Both the position numbers and the translations under genes were made by a program. The notes below the pieces were generated by a model. That model did not search any database. It saw only the letters and a list, made by a program, of their open reading frames with translations, and was not told the DNA's origin. DNA of 64,000 bases from Caldilineaceae bacterium (GTDB lineage: Bacteria; Chloroflexota; Anaerolineae; Caldilineales; Caldilineaceae). The stretch is from contig JAPOVP010000079.1 of the NCBI GenBank assembly GCA_026708085.1, positions 45,512 to 109,511 on the forward strand, written 5' to 3'. This document shows positions 16,758 to 25,489 of this stretch, piece after piece (position 1 is the stretch's first letter; each line of letters opens with the position of its first letter).

Positions 16758-17543
16758 GTGAAGAATTCCTTAGAGACTCAGGAGTTGCTGGAGCAACTCA
16801 ATCGTGATGGCTACATTCTCATTCCCAATGCATTGCCCCTGGAACGGGTAGAACAGTGGAAGACGGTCCTGTACGCTCTCTACGACCGCGGTGCCTATGA
16901 GATAAGTAACGGCGTGGGCAATGTTGCCTTCGAAAAGTTGCTTGCCCTGGAGCCGGAGCTGGCTGGGGAGCTTGTGGGGCACGAAAGCGTTGCCCCGTTC
17001 CTGCATGCAATAATGGGTAAGCAATGCCAACTGCGAAGCCTGCGGGCCCACGTCAACCCTGCCGCCTATTTGCAGGAATGGCACATGGATTTCTACGATT
17101 ACTACTATCAGGAAGAAAGGGCAGAGGCACAGAATCCAACGCACGGACTTTGCGTCAATTCGACCTTCTACTTGACAGATAATACCCCCGAGCGTGCCCG
17201 CCTTACATTCGTCAAAAACTATCTGGACCGCCCTGTACCGGAAAAGCTGATCCCATTCCTGCGCTACACTGAAGATCGAAGCGACCCCTTTCAGCGCTGG
17301 TGCGACGATCAGGAACTGGAGCATCTGCATCCGATGGCTGGCGACGCCGTTGTCTTCTACAGCCACGTTCCCCATCAGGGCGCCAAGATAGGACCGGATC
17401 CGGAAGGCGAGATCCGAGCAAACGTCGTTCTGCACTACCAGCAGAACCCGATGTTTCCCGGAATCAGGTTCGTCAGCAATCCCCAATTCACACTAGATAC
17501 ACTGGGTTACGCAGGCACATTTCCATTTGCCGAGCAAGATTAG
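16758..17543 (+). CDS. Phytanoyl-CoA dioxygenase (PhyH) family protein
   Basis: A 261-aa member of the PhyH fold: 'LNRDGYILIPNALPLERVEQWK' at the N-terminus, iron ligands H-x-D in 'EWHMDFYDYY', and distal His in 'VFYSHVPHQGAKIGPDPEGEIRAN' with the following Arg. It begins with GTG after a GGGGAG site about 12 nt upstream. It is more diverged from the other four PhyH proteins of this window than the tandem pair at 32-33.8 kb are from each other. The position between a Gfo/Idh gene and a binding-protein gene suggests it oxidises a compound handled by the same pathway; this is inference from context. Confidence 0.82.
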   Translation: MKNSLETQELLEQLNRDGYILIPNALPLERVEQWKTVLYALYDRGAYEISNGVGNVAFEKLLALEPELAGELVGHESVAPFLHAIMGKQCQLRSLRAHVNPAAYLQEWHMDFYDYYYQEERAEAQNPTHGLCVNSTFYLTDNTPERARLTFVKNYLDRPVPEKLIPFLRYTEDRSDPFQRWCDDQELEHLHPMAGDAVVFYSHVPHQGAKIGPDPEGEIRANVVLHYQQNPMFPGIRFVSNPQFTLDTLGYAGTFPFAEQD

Positions 17544-17587
17544 CGGCATCTCCGATACAATTCAGACTGAACGAAAGGAAAAAATCG

Positions 17588-19318
17588 ATGAAACGTTTTC
17601 GAACAATCCTCGGCCTGATTCTCCTGTTATCGCTTGTCCTAGTGGCGGCTTGCGGTGCACCCGCAGACGGCGGGATGGCGGCTGAAGAAGCCCCGGCTGC
17701 AGAAGAAGCTGCAGCCGACGATGAAGTGGTCGAAATCGAGGAGACGGAAGAAGAGACGATGGCGCTGAGCGGCGAAATCGTCGTCAGCATTGCCTCCAAC
17801 GACGTCCAGACCTACCAGGCCATTGCCGACGCCTACATGGAGTTGCATCCGGACGTGAACGTCCTGATTGAACTGAAGGCGCCTGGCGTTGATGCCTATC
17901 TGCAGTGGATTCGCACGCAGTTCACCTCGGAAGTGCCGCGTGTGTCGATCATCGAGTCACCCCATCTACGCGAATTCGCTCAGGAAGGGCGGCTGATTGA
18001 CTGGGGCCCATACCTCAACAAAGAAAACCCCTACACGGGCGAGAAGTGGGAAAACAGCTTTGAAACGTGGGGGCTGAATCTGGTGCGTGATCCCAATACC
18101 GGCCAGATGTTCACTATGCCTTACATGTCGGTGCAGACCTTCTGGCTGTACAACAAGGCTCTCTTCGAACAGGCCGGCATTACCGATGTACCTCCGCAGC
18201 CGACTTGGGACCAGTTTGTCGGGTGGAATGAGATGCTGCGAGACTCGGGCGTCATTCCCATCGCCATGGAAGGCACGACCGAGCAGATCTGGGGCGGCGG
18301 CCGTATGCCCTGGCTGATGCGTTCGGCGATGGACCAGTATCACCGCGACGAACTGGAGATCATCCAGTGCCAGGAAGGGGACTGGTGCTTCCGCGAGGGC
18401 ATTGACGATGTGTGGACATACGATCCCACCGACGTGCGCAATGACGATCCGGACCGCGTCTCCGTCAACATCGCCCGCCATCTGGCCGCCTTGCGCGACG
18501 GCTCTATCAATTTCAACAATGAATGCACAGTCGAGATGATGACGAATATCGGACGCGTCTTCCAGACGGCAAACGGATTCGTGCCCGAAGGATGGACCGG
18601 CATGGCCGATGCCTATCCGCTCTTCCTGACGCAAAAGGCGGCCATGCGCATGGTGCATGGCGGCATCTACACCAGCTTGCCGAAAGACATTCGCGCTCTC
18701 GCCCAGGGCGAGTATGGCGGTAAGGCTGAAGTAACGGAAGAAGACTCGGCCGCTGCAGTCGAGTTTGAGTACGGGCGCTTCGCTTTCCCCAATATTGAAG
18801 GCCCATGTGTGCAGGGAACTGCGCGCGCCAATGAGTTGACGCAGGGTTACCTGGCACTGCCCGTGAAGGACCGGGTCCAAAACGACCTGGAAGTTGACTT
18901 CGTCATGTTCTGGACCAGTCCCCAGGGTATGCAAATCTTCCTGGAAAACAAGCTTGATCCCGAAAACCTGCAGGGTGGCATCGCAGGTCCGCCGTTGATC
19001 AGAAACGTGACGCTTCCTGGCGAATGGGAGGAAGTATTCGCCCAAAGCGTTTTCGTCGGCAACTATGAAAAGCCCGGCGCACCCGGCGATGCAGTAGCGC
19101 GCGGCTTTTTTAAGTACGAGGAGACGAAGCGCGAGTGGTCGATCATGGTGCAGGAGTTCTTCGAGGGCAAGATAACGGCCGAACAGTTTGCGGAAAGCTA
19201 CCAGGCTCTGCTCGAGGACAACTTTGACGGCCTGCTTGAGTACCTTAACCTGACGCACGAGGATCTGGACAATCCCGAGAAGCGCCCACCAGGTTGGGTC
19301 GCGGCTGGTCCCTACTAG
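17588..19318 (+). CDS. Carbohydrate-type ABC substrate-binding lipoprotein
   Basis: This 576-aa extracellular solute-binding protein is of the family-1 (sugar) type. Its lipoprotein signal MKRFRTILGLILLLSLVLVAAC puts the lipidated Cys at 22, followed by an Ala/Glu-rich linker. The mature part opens 'GEIVVSIASNDVQTYQAIADAYMELHPDVNVLIE', the classical start of SBP_bac_1. The track start at 17300 is rejected because the signal peptide and an AAAGGA site fix the start at 17588. At 576 aa it is about 130 residues longer than a typical sugar-binding protein. It is followed by two permeases, so it forms the recognition subunit of that importer. Confidence 0.88.
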   Translation: MKRFRTILGLILLLSLVLVAACGAPADGGMAAEEAPAAEEAAADDEVVEIEETEEETMALSGEIVVSIASNDVQTYQAIADAYMELHPDVNVLIELKAPGVDAYLQWIRTQFTSEVPRVSIIESPHLREFAQEGRLIDWGPYLNKENPYTGEKWENSFETWGLNLVRDPNTGQMFTMPYMSVQTFWLYNKALFEQAGITDVPPQPTWDQFVGWNEMLRDSGVIPIAMEGTTEQIWGGGRMPWLMRSAMDQYHRDELEIIQCQEGDWCFREGIDDVWTYDPTDVRNDDPDRVSVNIARHLAALRDGSINFNNECTVEMMTNIGRVFQTANGFVPEGWTGMADAYPLFLTQKAAMRMVHGGIYTSLPKDIRALAQGEYGGKAEVTEEDSAAAVEFEYGRFAFPNIEGPCVQGTARANELTQGYLALPVKDRVQNDLEVDFVMFWTSPQGMQIFLENKLDPENLQGGIAGPPLIRNVTLPGEWEEVFAQSVFVGNYEKPGAPGDAVARGFFKYEETKREWSIMVQEFFEGKITAEQFAESYQALLEDNFDGLLEYLNLTHEDLDNPEKRPPGWVAAGPY

Positions 19319-19383
19319 AGAGTTGGGTTGCACCACAATCGTAGGCCGGGAGAGGAGGCATCAGCCTCTACGAACGACAGTTT

Positions 19384-21486
19384 ATGGGACTGTTTTTGCA
19401 ACGCGCGTCAAGCAAGAGAAGATCCTATCATCATAAATCAGGCAGGCCGCTCTCGCGAGGGAGCGGCTTGTCTGGTTTGCACGTAAAGAGTTTCGCGTTT
19501 CGGTTCAGGTGTGCCTGTGGCGCGCTCACTCTGGCCGCGGCTTTCCTGCTGGCGACCGCATTGCCTCTCGCCGCGCAGTCACCGGATGGTCAGATTTGGG
19601 AGCACGACGCGGCCAGTCGCGTCCAGGCTGTTGCCGTTTCCGGAGACGGGATGTTGGTTGCCGTTGGCAGCCGGGACAATTCTCTCAGTCTGTTCGACGC
19701 GTCCGGTGAGCTGCTGTGGCGGTTTGAGGCCGAGAACAGTATCCTCGGCGTCGACATTTCGCCGGATGGTCAGTGGCTGGCGGTTGCCTCTGAAGATCGC
19801 TTTGTCTATCTGCTCGATGGTGAGAACAACGTACTGTGGAAGTACAAAGCGGGCCGGCCAATGAACAACGCCGCTGTGGCCAGAGACGGGTCACTCGTCG
19901 CAGCTACTTCCGATGACCTGTCCGTCTACGTTTTCGACCAAGAGGGCAGCCTGCTGTGGCAGGAGGAGCTAGGCATCGGAGTGCGGGCTGTCGATATCTA
20001 CGGTAGCGGCGAAAAGACCCGCGTTGTCTTGGGATCTGATGATGGGCTGATAACGATTTACAATCGCGAAGGGCGGAATCTGCTACAAGCCTGGCTTGAC
20101 TACAGTGTGCGAACTGTTTCCGTGACGCCAAACGGCGCCCGCATCCTGGCAGGAACCACAGACGGGTCCGCCGTCCTGCTAAACGGGGCAAACGGCAAAG
20201 AGATCTGGCGATTTGAAGCAGAGGATTCCGTAAACAGTGTATCACTGGCCGGCGATGGATCCAGCGCCCTGGTCGGGTCAGAGGACGGGAGCGCTTATCT
20301 GCTGGACTCCGACGGACTTCTCACCCACCAATTTCGACTGGAGTCCGAGGTTCTTAGCGTCGGCCTGTCCGTTGATGGAAGTCGCCTTTCTGTAGGTACA
20401 GTCTCAGGCGCTACTAGAAGCTACGATCGGGCAGCGACTTTGAGCGGCGCAGCCCGTTCCTCAGCGCAACGCCAGCGCACACTTATCGCAGCTGTCGGCG
20501 TAATCGCCCTGCTTGTCCTTGCAGCAGTTTGGGCCGCCCGCAATACCGCTGCGGGCCAGCAGGTTTGGCAGCGCAGCGCAGCGGGGCCACTCGGCGTAAT
20601 GCAGACGATGTGGAACGCACGACTCTCCTACCTCCTGATCCTGCCAACTCTGGCCCTACTCTTGACCTTTAACTACTATCCCGCCTTTTCCGGCCTTTAT
20701 CACGCCTTTACCGAGTGGAGTCCTGGCGTGCGCACCGAATGGGTGGGTTTGGCGAACTTCCAATCTTTGATGGAAAATCGATTCTTCCTTTCCGGCTTCC
20801 GCAACGCGGCAATCCTGGTCGTTGTCTCGATCGCAAAAACGATGACCATGCCATTGCTGGTGGCCGAATTCATCTTCAACCTGCGCAACAGATTCTCCCA
20901 GTATTGGTTTCGCACACTCTTTGTCGTGCCGATCGTTCTACCTGCAGTAGTGGAGATCCTCGTCTGGAACAACATCTATGATCCTGCCATCGGCCTCCTC
21001 AACGAGTCACTCAAATTGGTGGGACTGGAAGAGCTCACACGCGTCTGGTACGGTGACGCCAGCGTTGCCCTCGGTTCAATCATCTTCATCGGCGTTCCCT
21101 GGGTGAATGCCTTCGCGCTGCTAATCTTTTACGGCGGCCTCATCTCCATCTCCAACGAAATCATCGACGCCAGTCTCGTCGACGGCGCCAGCACATGGAG
21201 GCGCTTCTGGAGCATCGACCTGCCCCTGCTCATGGGCCAGGTCAAGCTGCTCCTCATCCTCAATTTCATCAACGCAGTCCAGACATTCGAACTCGTCTTC
21301 CTGACCACCGGCGGCGGACCTGGGGCGTCTACCTACACGCCCGCGCTTGAACTCTACTACAAGGCGATGCGCATGGATCGCATGGGTATAGCCTCAGCGA
21401 TTGGTATGATTCTGTTCTTCATTATCCTGGCCGGCACAATAATCAATATGCGCTTCGTCAGTTCTTCGACTGAGTACGAGGCCTGA
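19384..21486 (+). CDS. Seven-blade beta-propeller fused to an ABC sugar permease (MalF/LplB-like)
   Basis: This 700-aa two-part protein is a membrane permease with an extra extracytoplasmic domain. A signal/anchor helix (about 43-65) is followed by seven roughly 40-residue PQQ/WD-like repeats (about 70-355). Typical blades read 'VQAVAVSGDG...LSLFDASGELLWRF' and 'VNSVSLAGDG...AYLLDSDGLL'. A second helix (about 367-388) returns the chain to the cytoplasm, and residues about 405-700 are a complete six-helix permease with EAA loop 'EIIDASLVDGASTWRRFWSIDLPLL'. Standard permeases of this class are about 300 aa. The frame is continuous with no stop between the parts. The start is uncertain: ATG 19384 has a weak site, and a TTG at 19468 just after a hairpin is possible. 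The propeller may recognise polymeric ligands or dock the binding protein (inference). Confidence 0.85.
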   Translation: MGLFLQRASSKRRSYHHKSGRPLSRGSGLSGLHVKSFAFRFRCACGALTLAAAFLLATALPLAAQSPDGQIWEHDAASRVQAVAVSGDGMLVAVGSRDNSLSLFDASGELLWRFEAENSILGVDISPDGQWLAVASEDRFVYLLDGENNVLWKYKAGRPMNNAAVARDGSLVAATSDDLSVYVFDQEGSLLWQEELGIGVRAVDIYGSGEKTRVVLGSDDGLITIYNREGRNLLQAWLDYSVRTVSVTPNGARILAGTTDGSAVLLNGANGKEIWRFEAEDSVNSVSLAGDGSSALVGSEDGSAYLLDSDGLLTHQFRLESEVLSVGLSVDGSRLSVGTVSGATRSYDRAATLSGAARSSAQRQRTLIAAVGVIALLVLAAVWAARNTAAGQQVWQRSAAGPLGVMQTMWNARLSYLLILPTLALLLTFNYYPAFSGLYHAFTEWSPGVRTEWVGLANFQSLMENRFFLSGFRNAAILVVVSIAKTMTMPLLVAEFIFNLRNRFSQYWFRTLFVVPIVLPAVVEILVWNNIYDPAIGLLNESLKLVGLEELTRVWYGDASVALGSIIFIGVPWVNAFALLIFYGGLISISNEIIDASLVDGASTWRRFWSIDLPLLMGQVKLLLILNFINAVQTFELVFLTTGGGPGASTYTPALELYYKAMRMDRMGIASAIGMILFFIILAGTIINMRFVSSSTEYEA
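19446..19467 (+). promoter_or_regulatory. Hairpin between binding-protein and permease genes
   Basis: GCCGCTC-TCGCGAGG-GAGCGGC forms a 7-bp GC stem at the 5' end of the propeller-permease frame. Such hairpins between binding-protein and permease genes often stabilise or attenuate the transcript. If it acts that way, translation of the permease may start after it, at TTG 19468. Confidence 0.4.
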
Positions 21487-21487
21487 T

Positions 21488-22426
21488 ATGGCTACGGTGC
21501 GAGACGGTCAAGGGCCAGAGGGGGCAGCGACGGTCGTCGTGCGCGGCGAGAGCGGTGGAACGGCAGAACAGCCTATACTTACCTCCGGCTCCACTCTCGC
21601 GATTCTGCGGCTGACCGGCGGGCAACTCTTGCTCTATTCGGTATTACTCGTCCTTCTGATTGTCACCTTCATCCCTATCGTCTATCTGGTGGCTCTCTCG
21701 CTCAAGGACAACGGTCAGATCTACGGGCGATTCTGGTCAATGCCCGATCCCTATCGCTGGGAAAACTTTGCTCTGGGCTCGCTGGCCATCTGGCGTGCAG
21801 TTCTGAATTCGATCCTTACTTCCGGAAGTTCCACGGCGGCGACCGTCGTGCTCGCCAGCCTCAGCGGATATGTCTTTGCGCGCCACCGCTTTCCCGGCAA
21901 AGAGCTGATCTATACGGGAATCCTCGCCCTGCTGATGATCCCGCCGATTCTGACGCTCATTCCGGCCTACGTACTCATTCTCAACATGGGCCTGGAGAAT
22001 ACCTATTGGGCACTCATATTGCCATGGACTTCAGGGGGTCAGGTCTTTGCCCTCCTTTTGTGCCGCAGCTTCTTCGCTACGTTGCCGGAGGAGTTCTTCG
22101 ACGCGGCGCGCATCGACGGCGCCAGCGAGTTGCAAAGTTTCGCTCAGATAGCCGTGCCCCTCTCTGCGCCGATCCTGGTAACGGTGGCCGTTGTCAGGCT
22201 CGTCACCACTTACAATCAGTTCATGTGGCCACTGGTCGTCATCTCCAGCCCCAAGAAGCAGGTCGTGGCCGTGGCCCTGACCCAGTTCACTTCCGAAATC
22301 GGTGTCACCGACCTCGGTCCACAAATGGCCGGCTACATCCTGGCATCGATTCCCCTGATCGTTTTGTTTTCCTTCGGCATGAGACACTATGTACGTGGCC
22401 TGACCGCAGGTGGTCTGAAAGCCTAG
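21488..22426 (+). CDS. Carbohydrate-type ABC transporter permease (MalG-like)
   Basis: This 312-aa inner-membrane permease is the partner of the propeller-fused permease, starting 1 nt after its stop. Six hydrophobic segments are visible; the first is 'LLLYSVLLVLLIVTFIPIVYLVALSL'. The MalG-type EAA loop reads 'EEFFDAARIDGASELQSFAQIAVPLSAP' around residues 200-227. A roughly 40-residue polar N-terminal extension is unusual and may mean translation starts a little later. No ATPase gene follows, so the importer must borrow an MsmK/MalK-type ATPase encoded elsewhere, as many carbohydrate importers do. Confidence 0.9.
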   Translation: MATVRDGQGPEGAATVVVRGESGGTAEQPILTSGSTLAILRLTGGQLLLYSVLLVLLIVTFIPIVYLVALSLKDNGQIYGRFWSMPDPYRWENFALGSLAIWRAVLNSILTSGSSTAATVVLASLSGYVFARHRFPGKELIYTGILALLMIPPILTLIPAYVLILNMGLENTYWALILPWTSGGQVFALLLCRSFFATLPEEFFDAARIDGASELQSFAQIAVPLSAPILVTVAVVRLVTTYNQFMWPLVVISSPKKQVVAVALTQFTSEIGVTDLGPQMAGYILASIPLIVLFSFGMRHYVRGLTAGGLKA

Positions 22427-22465
22427 CTCTACAGCATTCCCACAATAGAATCCCGAGGTTTTCAC

Positions 22466-23509
22466 ATGGATAAAGTACGAATCGGCGTCCTTAGCCACGC
22501 CCACGGACACAGCAATGCCTATTGCCGTATGATGCAGGACTTCGATGATGTGGAGTTGGTTGCTTGTTGGGACTATAACGAGGAACGCGGGCGCGAGGCC
22601 GCTGCCGCATTCGGCATGGAGTACCGCTCCGACTCCCAAGCCGTCACATCCGATCCAAACATCGACGCGGTTATCGTCACTACCGAAACGAATCGCCACG
22701 CCGAGTTCGTGGAGCAGGCCGCGGAGGCAGGCAAAGCGGTCCTCTGTCAGAAGCCGCTGGCGACGACGCTGGAAGACTGCGACCGCATTATCGAGGTAAT
22801 TCGTCGCACCGGTGTCAAGTTTAGTGTCGCCTTCCAGATGCGTCAGGACCCGGTCAACCGAAAAATCAAGGAGTTGGTCGACGCTAAGGCAGTCGGTGAA
22901 ATAGCAGTTGTGCGCCGCCGGCACTGTATTGGCGTGCTCAACAACGAGGGCTTCTTTACCGGCCCCACCCGCTGGCACGTCGACCCGGTCTCCAATGTGG
23001 GAATGTTCTTCGACGACGCAATTCATGCCGCCGACTGGTTCTACTGGACGTTTGGCCAGGCCACACGGGTCATGGCTGAAATCGACAACATCGTAACCAA
23101 TGTTGCACCGGACGACAACGGGATTGCTCTGTTCCGCTTCGAGAGCGGCGCCTTAGGCACATTGTTCAACGGCTCAACAACGGTTGCAGGCGTCAATACG
23201 ACAGAGATCTACGGCGCAGAAGGAACCATCATTCAGGATTACGGTGACGCGCCATCCACTTCGGCGCCGCGCCCCCCTGGCGCTTCCCCTTTACGAATGA
23301 TTCGGCTAGGCGACACCGCGTGGCAGGAGTTTGACCTGCCGATCCCGGCGAGCCAGGGTGAACGAATCGCGGCGGTCCCGCGGCCATTCATCGACTATGT
23401 TCGGGGCTTAAGCGACGAGCACGTGAGTGCCGAAGAGGGGCGCAAGTCGGTGGAGATGGTTCTGGGGGCATATCGTTCGGCGCGCGAGGGCCGACGGATC
23501 TCTCTATAA
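22466..23509 (+). CDS. Gfo/Idh/MocA-family oxidoreductase
   Basis: A 347-aa NAD(P)-dependent dehydrogenase. The nucleotide-binding motif is degenerate: the strand 'KVRIGVLSHAHGHSNAYCRMM' lacks the GxGxxG of the family. 'VLCQKPLATTLEDCDRIIE' holds the catalytic-site Lys-Pro. 'HVDPVSNVGMFFDDAIHAADWFYW' contains the conserved D-x-x-x-H. GAGG sits 7 nt before the ATG. It lies 39 bp after the MalG-like permease and is probably the last gene of that operon, converging on an epimerase gene. Substrate unknown; the missing glycines make cofactor preference hard to guess. Confidence 0.88.
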   Translation: MDKVRIGVLSHAHGHSNAYCRMMQDFDDVELVACWDYNEERGREAAAAFGMEYRSDSQAVTSDPNIDAVIVTTETNRHAEFVEQAAEAGKAVLCQKPLATTLEDCDRIIEVIRRTGVKFSVAFQMRQDPVNRKIKELVDAKAVGEIAVVRRRHCIGVLNNEGFFTGPTRWHVDPVSNVGMFFDDAIHAADWFYWTFGQATRVMAEIDNIVTNVAPDDNGIALFRFESGALGTLFNGSTTVAGVNTTEIYGAEGTIIQDYGDAPSTSAPRPPGASPLRMIRLGDTAWQEFDLPIPASQGERIAAVPRPFIDYVRGLSDEHVSAEEGRKSVEMVLGAYRSAREGRRISL

Positions 23510-23533
23510 TGGCTGCACTGGCTATGGCAATTC

Positions 23534-24418
23534 TCAGATTAGGGGCAGCAGTACTTTCGCCGTCTCTTCAACGAGCCAGCTGTAAAACTCTTCGGACAGA
23601 ACACCGCTGCCATGGTCCTGGATGAACTGCAACTGTTCCGCGGTCAGTTCTGCTTCGGCTGCAGCCACCGCGTTCCGATACGCGTTGGCAGGCGTTCTAT
23701 CCAGCGGCGCGACAAACTCTACCGTCAGCGCGCCGTCGTAACCGATCTCCTTCAGCGTATTGACGATCAGCGGCCAGTCCAGTGCACCCATGCCGCAGGC
23801 CATTCGGTTGTTGTCGGCAACATGGAAGTCGACAAGCCGCTCCTTCGAATTCCTGATGGCCTCGAGCATGTCGGCCTCTTCAATGTTGAGGTGGAAGGTG
23901 TCTAGGCAGACCCCGCAGTCCGCGCCGACCTCTTGTGACAGGAGCACGGCCTGGTCGGCGCGATTGAGGAAGTTGGTCTCAAATCGATTGAGCGGCTCCA
24001 GCGCGATGCGAATTCCTTCCTTCTGAGAATGGTCGTAGACCTCCTTCAGACTCTCCACGGCCCAGACCCACTCCTGCTCAGGCGTATCCATGGGGGAAAC
24101 TTTGCCTACTTGCGACGGTACGACCGTCATCTCGTACCCGTCCAGCTCCTTCACCATCGTAATGCAGTCATTGAGATAGTTGATGGACGTAGCGCGCACC
24201 GACTCATCGGCGTGAATCAGGTCCCGTCCCTCGAACATCAAGGAGACTGCCCCCCAGCAAGCGATTCCGTTCTCGGCCAGGATTGTACGCAGCTCCTTAG
24301 TATCAAAGACATCCGGCTCCCCGCTGATCTCTATGCTCTTGTAGCCATAGCGGGCCAGCCGCCGAACCGTTACGTTGATCGGTTCTGCGCGCATCCAATT
24401 GTGCATCGAAAGGTGCAT
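23534..24418 (-). CDS. Xylose isomerase-like TIM-barrel (sugar epimerase/isomerase)
   Basis: A 294-aa AP-endonuclease-2/xylose-isomerase-like barrel. Metal ligands expected of this family are visible: Glu in 'RIALEPLNRFE', Asp-His in 'CLDTFHLNIEE', His in 'DFHVADNNR' and the C-terminal Glu in 'ALTVEFVAP'. The pattern is nearest to D-tagatose/D-psicose 3-epimerase types, which interconvert ketoses in the cytoplasm. GGGAG about 6 nt upstream supports the ATG at 24418. It converges on the Gfo/Idh gene, and the two may serve one carbohydrate pathway although transcribed oppositely. Confidence 0.86.
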   Translation of the reverse strand: MHLSMHNWMRAEPINVTVRRLARYGYKSIEISGEPDVFDTKELRTILAENGIACWGAVSLMFEGRDLIHADESVRATSINYLNDCITMVKELDGYEMTVVPSQVGKVSPMDTPEQEWVWAVESLKEVYDHSQKEGIRIALEPLNRFETNFLNRADQAVLLSQEVGADCGVCLDTFHLNIEEADMLEAIRNSKERLVDFHVADNNRMACGMGALDWPLIVNTLKEIGYDGALTVEFVAPLDRTPANAYRNAVAAAEAELTAEQLQFIQDHGSGVLSEEFYSWLVEETAKVLLPLI

Positions 24419-24498
24419 GGATTCTCTCCCAAAGGTGTGTCAAGTTGAAGGCCGCGCTTAGAAGAGAGACTGCTTGAGAGCTACTTGGTGGGCTACCC

Positions 24499-24996
24499 TT
24501 AACCCATGCCTACCCAGTCGATTTCACGATTCGCCTGCGTCAGCAAGATCGTGCTCAGGTCGCCTATGTGCTGTTGCAGATGGCGGATATTGTAGATCTG
24601 CAGTTCCAGCTTGTCGAACGGCAGCCAGTGGAACCCAGAAGGTGCGCTCAGGTCGACCGAGGGTACAGTGCTGGCTACAAACGAGCGCAAATGTTCAATA
24701 TAGGCCAGAATCTCTTCGGGGCTGTAAGGCTGATCAGCCTGTGGCTGCTCGTGCGGAGGCCAAGGCGTCGGACCGAGGAATTGGTACCCGTCTCTTGCAT
24801 CTTCCCACAGTTTCATTTCATCTTCTGAGGGTTGCATGTAGAGATCCACATAGAAAAGCGCATGGTATGCCACGCGCCAAAAGGGATTGGCCTGTCCAGG
24901 AACATTCCACAAATCCTCAGGGCAGGAACTGACTGTCTGCTCCATCATCGACAGGGCGGCGTTAAACTGGGAAGCGACTGTCTTTGAGATATCCAT
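24499..24996 (-). CDS. DinB-like four-helix metal-binding protein
   Basis: A 165-aa protein of the DinB/YfiT superfamily: four amphipathic helices with a His triad visible as His in 'FWRVAYHALFYVDLY' and two in 'NIRHLQQHIGDLS'. Members are often thiol-dependent S-transferases or of unknown role. The start at MDISKTVASQF (24996) is chosen because AAAGGAG lies 9 nt upstream; the track's 25014 start would place the Shine-Dalgarno inside the gene. It lies 80 bp upstream of the epimerase on the same strand, so cotranscription is possible. Confidence 0.75.
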   Translation of the reverse strand: MDISKTVASQFNAALSMMEQTVSSCPEDLWNVPGQANPFWRVAYHALFYVDLYMQPSEDEMKLWEDARDGYQFLGPTPWPPHEQPQADQPYSPEEILAYIEHLRSFVASTVPSVDLSAPSGFHWLPFDKLELQIYNIRHLQQHIGDLSTILLTQANREIDWVGMG

Positions 24997-25489
24997 TGGG
25001 GAAACTCCTTTCACTCTCGGTCATGAAAAGTCTTGAACCGGACTTTCCCGTAAAACTTGAAACAAACTGTCAGAGTGTGTTCACAGCATGACTTGAATTG
25101 TAAAGGCCTGCTACTGTACTGTCAATCGAAAAGGGGCACAGGAACGTCGGACATATTGGGACGACTTTGCAGCAGCACATAGTGAAAGGAGTCTCGCACA
25201 CCAATCGAAGCGAGATCGGCGTCGCGGCACAGATTCAATTGAACGAGGGCAATTCTGAGGGATCAGAACAGTGAAAGGTATAGGTGGAGTTGAATCGTGG
25301 CAAACAAGCCTGCTGTCGTGAATTTCTTGACATGCGAGTCAGATTGGCAGCCATCTTGGCGTCTGCCTGCATTCGCTTGGACCAAGCGATAATTGCACGA
25401 AATTGCATTCCCTGAGACAGCAACCTTGCCGACAGTTTGGAGTCCAGGCCGCTCAACCTTCTCGCCAGACCTAAGAGACGGAAGCCCAG
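24997..25489. other. Intergenic region, nothing recognised
   Basis: About 490 bp between the DinB-like start and the 3' end of the MscS-like gene. A 73-codon minus-strand ORF here lacks protein-like composition and a ribosome-binding site. The DinB-like gene's promoter should lie here but no convincing -35/-10 pair was found. Confidence 0.5.

Noticed and set aside
17966-19336. 456-aa minus-strand ORF
   Set aside because: It is antisense to the sugar-binding lipoprotein gene, whose signal peptide and domain motifs are clear.
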